NCBI RefSeq assembly: GCF_900101435.1
Contig: NZ_FMZH01000015.1
Coordinates: 1 to 64,000 of the forward strand
Length of the DNA stretch: 64,000 nucleotides
Direction: 5' to 3'
Source of the DNA: Pedobacter soli
GTDB taxonomy: Bacteria > Bacteroidota > Bacteroidia > Sphingobacteriales > Sphingobacteriaceae
Position 1 is the first letter of the stretch, and the number at the start of each line of letters is the position of its first letter. The notes under the pieces are model-generated. The model ran no database searches and was not told where the DNA came from. It was given only the letters and a program-made list of their open reading frames with translations. The position numbers and the translations under genes were made by a program. This document shows positions 52,292 through 59,780 of the stretch, piece after piece.

Positions 52292-52690
52292 ATGATCCGG
52301 AGCTTATTCTTATTAATCTTTAGTATATCATCATTATGTCGCCCCACAGCTATTCAGGCTGATATTATTGATGATTTGTCGTCGTATTTTAAGGCTGGCA
52401 ATGCCAAAGAAATTGCCAAAAATTTCGCCTCTACCATCGAACTGATTATTGTTGATGAAGAAGATGTATACTCAAAAGCACAGGGTGAACAAATTTTGAG
52501 AGATTTTTTTGTCAAGCATCCGCCTACCAAAACAAGTATTTTTCATAAAATTAATACCAATCCCAATTACCGTTTTGGCGTGGTTATTTTAAGTACGGCT
52601 AAAGAAACATTCAGGGTTTCTATTACCATGAAGAAATTTAATACCAGTTTTTCGATAACCGAGTTGAGAATTGAACCTGCGAAAGACTAG
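52292..52690 (+). CDS. DUF4783 exported protein (NTF2-like)
   Basis: The 132-residue protein has a signal peptide (about 1-23) and a DUF4783 domain (DIIDDLSSYFKAGNAKEIAK, VYSKAQGEQILRDFF), which has the cone-shaped NTF2-like fold. Family function is unknown; such folds bind small hydrophobic ligands or act as scaffolds. It precedes nadC on the same strand, as is common in Bacteroidota, but nadC appears to have its own promoter. Confidence 0.85.
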   Translation: MIRSLFLLIFSISSLCRPTAIQADIIDDLSSYFKAGNAKEIAKNFASTIELIIVDEEDVYSKAQGEQILRDFFVKHPPTKTSIFHKINTNPNYRFGVVILSTAKETFRVSITMKKFNTSFSITELRIEPAKD

Positions 52691-52737
52691 AAAACAGTTA
52701 CCTAAGGCTTAGGAATATCTTTATATCCATCAGTAAA

Positions 52738-52767
52738 TTGTCTGCTAACAAATAATTCTTATTTTTG
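52738..52767 (+). promoter_or_regulatory. Promoter of nadC
   Basis: TTG (52738-52740), a 19-base spacer and TATTTTTG (52760-52767) fit the Bacteroidota promoter. The TTG start codon of nadC is 20 bases downstream. Confidence 0.6.
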
Positions 52768-52786
52768 CGACATTAAAATCTACATT

Positions 52787-53629
52787 TTGGATACTCAACT
52801 TATACATCAATTCATAAAAAATGCCCTTACTGAAGATGTTGGCGATGGTGATCATACCTCGTTATCAACCATTCCTTCTGGCACACAGGGAAAAGCAAAA
52901 CTGATCATTAAAGAAGATGGTATACTGGCAGGGATAGAACTTGCTGTGGCTATTTTTAAGGAAGTTGATGCTGAATTGAAAGTTGAAGTGTTATTACACG
53001 ATGGCGACGCGGTGAAAGTTGGCGATATTGCCCTTACTGTTGCCGGAAGTACACACGCCATCCTGATTGCCGAACGCCTGGTTTTAAACTGCATGCAGCG
53101 CATGAGTGGCATAGCTACTAAAACCAACCACATTGTTGCTTTACTGAAAGCTACTAAGACAAAAATTTTAGATACCCGAAAAACCACACCTGGACTACGT
53201 TATTTAGAAAAATGGGCAGTGCGGATAGGTGGAGGTGTTAATCACCGCATTGGTCTTTACGATATGATTTTGATTAAAGATAACCATGTTGATTATGCAG
53301 GCGGGATTTCGAATGCGATTAAGGCCGCTCAAGAATATCTTACCGATCAAAATAAAAAACTTCAGATAGAAATTGAAGTAAGAAATTTAGATGAATTGAA
53401 ACAGGTTTTAGCCATTGGTGGTGTAGACCGTATTATGCTCGATAATTTTAGCTTTGAAAACCTTAGGGCAGCAGTAGCATTAATTGATGGTAAATTCACT
53501 ACTGAAGCATCAGGTGGTATAACCGAAGAGAATGTAGCCGAATATGCGGCATGCGGAGTAGATTTTATTTCAATGGGTGCACTTACACATTCGGTAAAGA
53601 GCCTGGATATGAGTTTAAAAGCATACTAA
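52787..53629 (+). CDS. nadC: Nicotinate-nucleotide pyrophosphorylase (carboxylating)
   Basis: The 280-residue enzyme turns quinolinate and PRPP into nicotinate mononucleotide in de novo NAD synthesis. Motifs are EDVGDGDHTS near the start, LDTRKTTPGLRYLEKWAVRIGGGVNHR (catalytic arginines and lysine, quoted in part: TRKTTPGLR and GGGVNHRIGLYD), EIEVRNLDE and EASGGI near the end. The start is a TTG; no in-frame ATG exists upstream, and the next Met lies well inside the domain. No nadA or nadB is in the window. Confidence 0.95.
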   Translation: MDTQLIHQFIKNALTEDVGDGDHTSLSTIPSGTQGKAKLIIKEDGILAGIELAVAIFKEVDAELKVEVLLHDGDAVKVGDIALTVAGSTHAILIAERLVLNCMQRMSGIATKTNHIVALLKATKTKILDTRKTTPGLRYLEKWAVRIGGGVNHRIGLYDMILIKDNHVDYAGGISNAIKAAQEYLTDQNKKLQIEIEVRNLDELKQVLAIGGVDRIMLDNFSFENLRAAVALIDGKFTTEASGGITEENVAEYAACGVDFISMGALTHSVKSLDMSLKAY

Positions 53630-53678
53630 AGTGATTTGCTCTAAAATTAAAAGCTTATTTTTTGTATCATTGTAGGCT

Positions 53679-54323
53679 ATGGTTACGGTTTATTCGCTCA
53701 GTGCTTTATTATTAGCTTACCTTTTTGGATCGATACCAACAGCCGTATGGCTCGGTCAGGCCTTTTATGGCGTTGACGTAAGAGAGTATGGCAGCGGTAA
53801 TGCAGGTGCTACCAATACTTTCAGGGTATTGGGTAAAAAAGCTGGCATTGCAGTGATGATTATCGATATTGCAAAAGGCTATACTGCAACCAATCTGGCT
53901 TATCTCATCGGTTTATCGGTAACCGGACCACAAAATTCTGCACCATTTGTTAATTACCAGCTAGCCTTAGGCGTAACCGCAGTAATGGGACATTTATTCC
54001 CTGTTTTTGCTGGCTTTCGTGGTGGAAAAGGAGTGGCTACACTTTTTGGAATGATTTTGGCAGTTAACTTCGAGGCATCTATGCTTTGCGTTCTGGTTTT
54101 TGTAATTGTATTGCTGATCACGAAATATGTTTCATTAAGCTCCATCTGCGCAGGTTTTACCTTCCCGCTTAGTGTAGTTTTTCTGTTTCAGGTTTCCATA
54201 AAATCGGAAGTGCTGTACGGAATGGTTGTTTGTGTACTTATTTTAGTCACCCACCAAAAAAACCTCGAAAGATTGCTGAAAGGCAAAGAATCCAAAGTGT
54301 ATTTGTTTAAGAAAAAAAGCTAA
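53679..54323 (+). CDS. plsY: Acyl-phosphate:glycerol-3-phosphate acyltransferase PlsY
   Basis: The 214-residue membrane enzyme makes lysophosphatidic acid from acyl-phosphate, the first step of phospholipid synthesis. It has five or so membrane helices and the three PlsY motifs: FGSIPTAVWLGQ, REYGSGNAGATNTFR and FAGFRGGKGVAT, plus a final TKYVSLSS. It lies 49 bases after nadC on the same strand and may be in the same transcript. Confidence 0.95.
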   Translation: MVTVYSLSALLLAYLFGSIPTAVWLGQAFYGVDVREYGSGNAGATNTFRVLGKKAGIAVMIIDIAKGYTATNLAYLIGLSVTGPQNSAPFVNYQLALGVTAVMGHLFPVFAGFRGGKGVATLFGMILAVNFEASMLCVLVFVIVLLITKYVSLSSICAGFTFPLSVVFLFQVSIKSEVLYGMVVCVLILVTHQKNLERLLKGKESKVYLFKKKS

Positions 54324-54497
54324 TTAATTAACAAATACATAATCGAAAACTTATCTTCAATATTCCTGTTAATTAGGAATAGTACAAATAGGGGATTGAT
54401 ATCATTAACAACAGATTTTGTGAAACAACCCTTACTTCCGGTTTATAACGGGGATGTACGGAATGTTTAATAACCCAGAAAACTAAATTGATAAGAA

Positions 54498-55304
54498 ATG
54501 AAAAAGTTATTTTTAACAGCGGGCATAGCTGGCGTTTTACTGTTCAACTCTTGCTCTACAGTGCCTTTAACCGGTCGTAGCCGGTTTGATCTGGTAAGTA
54601 ACGATCAGGTTTTGCCAATGGCATTTCAAGCATACAATACCTTTTTAACTGAAAATAAATCGACAGTTTTACCGGCATCAAACGCACAAGCCTTAAAGGT
54701 TAAAACCATCGGCAGCCGTTTAATTACTGCCGTAAAATCGTACATGAATAACAATAACTATGGTAATTTAATTGCCGATTACCAGTGGGAAGTAAATGTG
54801 GTTCAGAACAACGAAAAAAATGCCTGGTGTATGCCTGGAGGTAAAATTGTAGTGTATACCGGAATTTTGCCGGTAACACAGGATGATGCCGGATTAGCAA
54901 CTGTAATGGGACACGAAATTGCGCACGCCATTGCTGGTCACTCGGCCGAGCGCATGTCGCAGGAAATGGTAGCACAGGGAATTGGTGCCGCTGCAGGTGT
55001 GGCTTTATCTAAAAATCCGAAAACACAATCTATTTTCAATACACTTTACGGTGTAGGTACTCCGGTTGCCATGCTTAAATTTAGCCGTAACCAGGAGCTG
55101 GAGGCCGATCGTTTGGGTTTGATTTTTATGGCTATGGCTGGTTATAACCCGCAAAATGCTACTGCTTTCTGGAACCGGATGGCTTCGGCTTCGGCAGGAG
55201 CGCAAAAACCAGCTGAGTTTTTAAGCACTCACCCTAGTGATGAAACACGTATTGCACAGATTCAGAAATATTTACCAGAGGCGCAGCAGTATTACAAGAA
55301 ATAA
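54498..55304 (+). CDS. M48-family metalloprotease lipoprotein (LoiP-like)
   Basis: The 268-residue protein has a lipoprotein signal (FNSCS, Cys19) and an M48 zinc protease domain with HEIAH (139-143) and the third ligand Glu202 in NQELEADRLG. CMPGGKIVVYTG is also typical. Relatives (LoiP, BepA) process or clear outer-membrane proteins. Here no TPR domain follows, so it is LoiP-like. It is anchored to the periplasmic face of a membrane. Confidence 0.92.
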   Translation: MKKLFLTAGIAGVLLFNSCSTVPLTGRSRFDLVSNDQVLPMAFQAYNTFLTENKSTVLPASNAQALKVKTIGSRLITAVKSYMNNNNYGNLIADYQWEVNVVQNNEKNAWCMPGGKIVVYTGILPVTQDDAGLATVMGHEIAHAIAGHSAERMSQEMVAQGIGAAAGVALSKNPKTQSIFNTLYGVGTPVAMLKFSRNQELEADRLGLIFMAMAGYNPQNATAFWNRMASASAGAQKPAEFLSTHPSDETRIAQIQKYLPEAQQYYKK

Positions 55305-55323
55305 GGCAGAAGGTAGAAGGTAG

Positions 55324-55367
55324 AAAGGTGGAAGGTTTAGCATGATGCATAAACTTTCCACCTTTTT
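55324..55367 (+). terminator. Terminator of the M48 protease gene
   Basis: AAAGGTGGAAGGTTT (55324-55338) pairs with AAACTTTCCACCTTT (55351-55365), 15 bp with one G-U pair, and is followed by TT. It lies 20 bases after the stop codon. Confidence 0.7.
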
Positions 55368-55374
55368 CATTGAT

Positions 55375-55416
55375 CGTCATGCTGATCCGATAGCTATCGG
55401 ATTTATTTCAGCATCT
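55375..55416. repeat. Dispersed palindrome CGTCATGCTGATCCGATAGC, copy 1
   Basis: The 42-bp sequence contains the palindrome GATCCGATAGCTATCGGAT and continues to TTTATTTCAGCATCT. An exact copy lies at 57723-57764, and the palindrome also occurs at 528-545. GATGCTGA-type words at both ends make a larger hairpin. Confidence 0.75.
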
Positions 55417-55503
55417 TGTTTCTTAAATAAGCTAAGTAATAGATTGATTAGTTGGTATTCGGGGATTTGGTTAATCCATTAAACCAATGGACTGATGAAC
55501 CAA

Positions 55504-56760
55504 TTAATCGCCCAAAACCTGCAATATAGCACTCGCCTTAAGCAAACATTCTTCATATTCTTTTTCGGCGTCGCATTGATAGGTAATGGCACCGCCAACC
55601 TGAAAGGATAAGTATTTTGATTCGGCATTAAATAAAATGCTGCGGATCACTACGTTAAAATCGAAATCTCCATCCGGACTAATGCAGCCAAAAGAACCTG
55701 AGTAAATACCTCGTTTGGCTTCTTCGTATTGTTCAATCAGCTGCATGGCCTTAACTTTTGGGGCACCTGTCATAGAGCCCATTGGGAAGGCATTTTTAAT
55801 GGCATCGATAAAATGAATGTTCGGATCGAGCTCACAGCTTATGGTCGAAATCATTTGATGCACCTGCGGGAAGCTATAAATTCCGAAAAGCTCATCAACC
55901 TTAACTGTACCTTTAACAGCTGATTTGGTAAGGTCGTGACGCACCAAATCTACAATCATTACGTTTTCTGCCTGCTCTTTAATATCGTTTCTTAAATCTT
56001 TTTTAATCTGCTCGTCCGCTTCAGGATTTGAACTGCGTTTTGCTGTTCCTTTAATGGGTTGCGATATTAAGCGCTTGCCGCGTTTGCACATAAACCTTTC
56101 GGGCGTGGCCGATAAAATATACTGGTTGCGCACTTTAAAGTAACCTGCAAATGGGGTAGGGGAAAGTTGGTTCAGCGCTTCAAAGGTTTCAACAGGATTG
56201 ATTTGGGCATTTTCTGCAAAAAACTCCTGGCAAAAGTTAAGCTCATAAATATCGCCGCGGATGATATGATTTTTTAAGCTTTCAATTTTGCTGATGTACT
56301 GCACTTTTGAAAGTTTCTGTTGGATATTTAATGCTGCAACCTGGTGTTTAGTTTCTACTGGAAAGCTATTTATTTCATTTAAAATATCCTCATCACCAAT
56401 TAATACCTCTGCTTTGCCATTTTTAAACGCAATGAGATATTTCGGTACAAAGAAATACAGGTCTGGAAAGTTTAGCTGATCAGCATGATTAGAATGCAAA
56501 TTCTCGGTCTCGTTTTTAAGATCGTAGCTAAAAAAACCGAAAAGCCATTGTTGATGGGCTGCCTGGAAAGCCTTCAGCTGATCAAAAGCAGTACCTGATG
56601 CACAGCTTAGCTCGCTTTGTAAGGCTGCTGCAATTACAAAATCGTAAGCCGAATAAGCATCTTTGTACTGATTCGAATCCAAAAAACAACACACCTCAAA
56701 CTGGTTGGCCCAGTGCAATGCTTTTTGTTTAAAATCTGATATGTTTTGTAGGGTTTCCAA
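55504..56760 (-). CDS. pabB: Aminodeoxychorismate synthase component I
   Basis: The 418-residue protein belongs to the chorismate-utilising enzymes: IIRGDIYELNFCQEF, PFAGYFKVRNQYILSATPER, ISQPIKGTAKR (the diagnostic PIKGT), DLVRHDLTKSAVKGTVKV and GSMTGAPKVKAMQLIEQYE. The length and lack of a fused glutamine amidotransferase fit PabB rather than TrpE, which is usually longer. It makes aminodeoxychorismate for folate. No pabA is adjacent. The start is a TTG at 56760, since no in-frame ATG lies near; a TACCTTTG -7 element (56768-56775 in reverse) stands 7 bases upstream. Confidence 0.88.
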   Translation of the reverse strand: METLQNISDFKQKALHWANQFEVCCFLDSNQYKDAYSAYDFVIAAALQSELSCASGTAFDQLKAFQAAHQQWLFGFFSYDLKNETENLHSNHADQLNFPDLYFFVPKYLIAFKNGKAEVLIGDEDILNEINSFPVETKHQVAALNIQQKLSKVQYISKIESLKNHIIRGDIYELNFCQEFFAENAQINPVETFEALNQLSPTPFAGYFKVRNQYILSATPERFMCKRGKRLISQPIKGTAKRSSNPEADEQIKKDLRNDIKEQAENVMIVDLVRHDLTKSAVKGTVKVDELFGIYSFPQVHQMISTISCELDPNIHFIDAIKNAFPMGSMTGAPKVKAMQLIEQYEEAKRGIYSGSFGCISPDGDFDFNVVIRSILFNAESKYLSFQVGGAITYQCDAEKEYEECLLKASAILQVLGD

Positions 56761-56828
56761 GCTGCGGCAAAGGTAAAAATAGCGCTGATAATTGTAAGAA
56801 ATTAATTTTTATCTTTTTGGAAAGTGGT

Positions 56829-56933
56829 AGTTCTCGTTTGTAACGAGGATTAATGAGAAAAGCGATTATATCGCTTATTTGTCTAACCACATTGCAAATG
56901 TGGCTTTCGTTCATCCTCGTAGCAAAGGAGGAC
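56829..56933. repeat. Palindromic element flanking the toxin-antitoxin pair, copy A
   Basis: The 105-bp element starts AGTTCTCGTTTGTAACGAGGA and ends TCCTCGTAGCAAAGGAGGAC, imperfect inverted termini, with internal palindromes GCGATTATATCGC and CCACATTGCAAATGTGG. A second copy, same orientation, is at 57554-57659. It ends 2 bases before the toxin stop codon. Confidence 0.85.
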
Positions 56934-56935
56934 AA

Positions 56936-57241
56936 TTAGTATTTTTTAGGATTCATTTTAGTGTGCCTGATTCTTAAAATCCTTATAATTTCATTTTCGT
57001 TTCTATAAGAAACTCTAAAATGATGTTTTTCAAAGGCACGGTAGGTTCCATCGTTGTCTTTTTTATATTGATCGAGCTTATATTTTTCAGGATGTTGAAC
57101 TATATTTCCTACGGCATCGGTTAAGTCATTAACAACCCTTATTGCATTTTGGACAGACTCTATCCTAATATATTCAAAGATTTCTCTTAATTGTTTTTTT
57201 GCCGGTGTGGTCCAGACAATTTCAATATTGTTGTTTACCAA
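56936..57241 (-). CDS. ParE/RelE-family toxin
   Basis: The 101-residue protein fits the ParE/RelE fold: an opening strand (IEIVWTTPAKKQLREIFEYI, helix pair at about 10-40), a central VGNIVQHPEKYKLD, and closing beta-strands RAFEKHHFRVSYRNENEIIR ILRIRHTKMNP (in parts), where the Arg and His residues are typical. It begins with a TTG that overlaps the antitoxin stop codon by 7 bases, so translation depends on antitoxin synthesis. Target (gyrase for ParE, ribosome for RelE) is not clear. Confidence 0.85.
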   Translation of the reverse strand: MVNNNIEIVWTTPAKKQLREIFEYIRIESVQNAIRVVNDLTDAVGNIVQHPEKYKLDQYKKDNDGTYRAFEKHHFRVSYRNENEIIRILRIRHTKMNPKKY

Positions 57242-57462
57242 CTTTTAATCTCATTTAATAATTCATCATGAGAGATGTAATTACCGTTTTTAAATTCATT
57301 TTCGGCTGATAATAATTCGCTATTATATTGTTCAAGACTTTGTTTAGGATTTTCTTTTTTGCCTTTTATAAATGCCTTTAACATTTTAACAACAGAAGTC
57401 TTTTCGGCATCGTCTAGCTGGGTAAAGTAATTAAGCATTTCGCTTTCTAAGATAGTTGCCAT
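57235..57462 (-). CDS. Antitoxin of a ParE-type toxin-antitoxin pair
   Basis: The 75-residue protein starts at the ATG at 57462; the TTG-led frame extends 16 codons further into AT-rich sequence. It has an N-terminal helical part (ILESEMLNYFTQLDDAEKTS) and a charged C-terminal half (KQSLEQYNSELLSAENEFKN) that would wrap the toxin. The ELLNEIKSW tail resembles antitoxins encoded upstream of ParE in Bacteroidota. It precedes and overlaps the toxin gene, the usual order. Confidence 0.8.
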   Translation of the reverse strand: MATILESEMLNYFTQLDDAEKTSVVKMLKAFIKGKKENPKQSLEQYNSELLSAENEFKNGNYISHDELLNEIKSW

Positions 57463-57553
57463 AATAGAATATTTATTATCAAAAATAATCAAATAGATGT
57501 TGATTAGCAAATAGTTGCGTAGGTTGAATGTAAAACAAAAAAATATTGAAGAT

Positions 57554-57659
57554 AGTCCTCGTTTGCAACGAGGATTAATGAGAAAAGCGATTATATCGCT
57601 TATTTATCTAACCACATTGCAAATGTGGCTTTCAGTTCATCCTCGTTGCAAAAGAGGAC
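57554..57659. repeat. Palindromic element flanking the toxin-antitoxin pair, copy B
   Basis: The 106-bp element starts AGTCCTCGTTTGCAACGAGG and ends CCTCGTTGCAAAAGAGGAC, near-perfect inverted termini, with GCGATTATATCGC and CCACATTGCAAATGTGG inside. It differs from copy A at few positions and has the same orientation. The antitoxin ATG is about 90 bases away. Confidence 0.85.
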
Positions 57660-57684
57660 GATAACGCATGGTAGTCTGTAAAAC

Positions 57685-57716
57685 AGAAAAGCAACCCTTT
57701 ATGGATTGCTTTTCTT
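57685..57716 (-). terminator. Terminator of purA
   Basis: AGAAAAGCAA (57685-57694) pairs with TTGCTTTTCT (57706-57715) and has T-rich sequence on either side. It lies about 60 bases beyond the purA stop codon. Confidence 0.7.
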
Positions 57717-57722
57717 TATTTT

Positions 57723-57764
57723 CGTCATGCTGATCCGATAGCTATCGGATTTATTTCAGCATCT
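57723..57764. repeat. Dispersed palindrome CGTCATGCTGATCCGATAGC, copy 2
   Basis: This 42-bp sequence is identical to 55375-55416. It sits between the purA terminator and the purA stop codon. Confidence 0.75.
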
Positions 57765-57776
57765 CTTGCATTTATA

Positions 57777-59057
57777 CTAGTGCAACTCTAAAGTTTGTGC
57801 CCTGTCTGGCCCTACTGAAAGGAATTTGATTGGCACTTGCAATTCTTTTTCTAAGAAAGCAATGTATTCAGTTAGTTTAGCAGGGATTTCGTCAACCGAA
57901 GTGATTTTAGTTACGTCAGTTGCCCAACCATCAATTGCTTTTAAAACTGGTTTTGGCTCGATAGAAATGATATCATAAGGCATGTAATCAATCGTTTCGC
58001 CATTATATTCGTAGTGTGTACAAGCATAAATGGTATCGAAAGTATCCAGAACATCGGCTTTCATCATAATTAACTCGGTAACACCGTTTAACATGATGGC
58101 GTATTTTAAAGCAGGAAGATCAATCCAGCCGCAACGGCGGGCACGGCCTGTAGTAGCACCAAACTCATGACCTAAGGCACGTAAGTTCTCACCAACTTCG
58201 TTATCTAATTCAGTTGGGAAAGGACCACCGCCAACACGTGTGCAGTAAGCTTTGAAAATACCATAAACCGCACCAACTTTATTAGGGGCAATACCTAAAC
58301 CGGTACAAGCGCCTGCAGTTGTGGTATTGCTTGAAGTTACGAAAGGATAAGATCCGAAATCAACATCCAATAAAGTTCCTTGTGCACCTTCTGCTAAAAC
58401 AGCTTTTCCTTCTTTCAGGTAACCGTTTACAAAGTGCTCGCTATCTACGTGCGGAATGTTTTTTAAGAATTCAATAGCTTCGAAGAAAGCAGCTTCTTTT
58501 TCGGCCAGTTCATATTCAAAACCTTCGTAGTGCGAAAGAATTTCAGTGTGTTTTTCTACCAGTTTGGCATAACGCTCTTTAAAATCAGGTAGGGTAGTAT
58601 CGCCAACACGTAAACCGTTACGTCCAGTTTTATCCATATAAGTCGGACCGATACCTTTTAACGTAGAACCAATTTTGTTTTTACCCATGCGCGCCTCATT
58701 GGCTGCATCTAATAACTGGTGACTTGGTAAAATTAAGTGTGCTTTACGGGCAATAACCAGTTTGCCTTCGGCAACCGGATCATGACCAGCTTTTTTTAAA
58801 TTATCTAATTCTCTTTTTAAGATAATAGGGTCTATTACTACACCATTTCCGATCAGGTTCATGGTTTTTTCGTTAAAAATTCCTGATGGGATGGTATTTA
58901 AAACGAATTTTTTGCCATCAAACTCTAAAGTATGTCCGGCATTTGGGCCGCCCTGAAAACGGGCTATAAGATCATATTTTGGACTTAGTACATCAACGAT
59001 TTTTCCCTTTCCCTCATCGCCCCATTGCAGGCCGAGAAGTACATCTACTTGCGTCAT
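57777..59057 (-). CDS. purA: Adenylosuccinate synthetase
   Basis: The 426-residue enzyme joins IMP and aspartate with GTP in AMP synthesis. Motifs are LLGLQWGDEGKGKIVD (GTP and catalytic Asp, residues 8-22), FQGGPNAGHT, IGSTLKGIGPTY and TTGRARRCGWID, followed by LSVGPDRAQT near the end. Length is normal. It is followed by an intrinsic terminator and preceded by the Fur-family gene on the same strand, 38 bases upstream, so co-transcription with that gene is possible. Confidence 0.97.
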   Translation of the reverse strand: MTQVDVLLGLQWGDEGKGKIVDVLSPKYDLIARFQGGPNAGHTLEFDGKKFVLNTIPSGIFNEKTMNLIGNGVVIDPIILKRELDNLKKAGHDPVAEGKLVIARKAHLILPSHQLLDAANEARMGKNKIGSTLKGIGPTYMDKTGRNGLRVGDTTLPDFKERYAKLVEKHTEILSHYEGFEYELAEKEAAFFEAIEFLKNIPHVDSEHFVNGYLKEGKAVLAEGAQGTLLDVDFGSYPFVTSSNTTTAGACTGLGIAPNKVGAVYGIFKAYCTRVGGGPFPTELDNEVGENLRALGHEFGATTGRARRCGWIDLPALKYAIMLNGVTELIMMKADVLDTFDTIYACTHYEYNGETIDYMPYDIISIEPKPVLKAIDGWATDVTKITSVDEIPAKLTEYIAFLEKELQVPIKFLSVGPDRAQTLELH

Positions 59058-59095
59058 TATTTAATAAATTAAGCTGGTTTTATTAGTATTATAAT

Positions 59096-59593
59096 TTAAT
59101 TTGTTTCCAGATTTGCTGCTGTAGCAGCACTTTCATTCACTTTGTTAGCCATGCTGCAATCAGAGCAGAAGCCATAAAGGTTTAACGAATGGTGCTTAAC
59201 ATCAAATTTTAAAAGATCACCAACCATGGTTTGGATCTGGTGAATACGTGGGTCGCAGAATTCTACTACTTTACCGCATTCGATACAGATTACGTGATCG
59301 TGCTGGCGGTAACCATAAGATTTTTCGAATTGCGCCATGTTTTTACCAAACTGGTGTTTGGTAACTAAATCGCATGAAACCAGTAACTCCAGCGTGTTGT
59401 AAACCGTTGCACGGCTAACGCGGTACTTTTGATTTTTCATGTGGATGTACAGGGTTTCTACATCAAAGTGGTCGTTTCTTGAATATATTTCTTCCAATAT
59501 AGCGAAACGCTCTGGTGTTTTACGTAGATTTTTGTTCTCTAAATAAGCTTCAAAAATCTTGCGAACGAGCTCATTTGTTTTTTGTTCAGACAT
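59096..59593 (-). CDS. Fur-family transcriptional regulator
   Basis: The 165-residue protein has a winged helix (RKTPERFAILEEIYSRNDHF; RVSRATVYNTLELLVSC) and a metal-binding dimerisation domain with HDHVICIECGKVVEF and, near the end, CSDC. The paired CxxC motifs form the structural zinc site seen in Fur and PerR. Whether it senses iron, zinc or peroxide cannot be told. The start is the ATG at 59593; a -7 element TACCTTTG (59611-59618 in reverse) excludes the TTG further upstream. Confidence 0.92.
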   Translation of the reverse strand: MSEQKTNELVRKIFEAYLENKNLRKTPERFAILEEIYSRNDHFDVETLYIHMKNQKYRVSRATVYNTLELLVSCDLVTKHQFGKNMAQFEKSYGYRQHDHVICIECGKVVEFCDPRIHQIQTMVGDLLKFDVKHHSLNLYGFCSDCSMANKVNESAATAANLETN

Positions 59594-59610
59594 AGTTTTT
59601 AAACTCCATT

Positions 59611-59618
59611 CAAAGGTA
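59611..59618 (-). promoter_or_regulatory. -7 element of the Fur-family gene
   Basis: CAAAGGTA reads TACCTTTG on the minus strand, 17 bases before the ATG at 59593. No -33 box at the right distance was seen. Confidence 0.45.
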
Positions 59619-59675
59619 GTCAATTAGTTTGATTGTTCGAGGGGTTAGATTGTTTAAATGTTGTAATAAGTGCGT

Positions 59676-59780
59676 AGTCCGAAAGTCAGAGGTCGGGAGT
59701 CAGAAGTTTAAAATTTAAAAAACTTGTGACTTAGCCTAGAAACTTTGACTTCCGACTTCGGACTGCAGACTTCCGACTAT
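59676..59780. repeat. Inverted repeat downstream of the rel gene
   Basis: AGTCCGAAAGTCAGAGGTCG (59676 onward) is an imperfect inverted copy of CTTCCGACTTCGGACT (59749-59764), around an AT-rich centre. CAGACTTCCGACT continues to the rel stop codon. The wording resembles the degenerate arrays elsewhere in the window. Confidence 0.55.
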
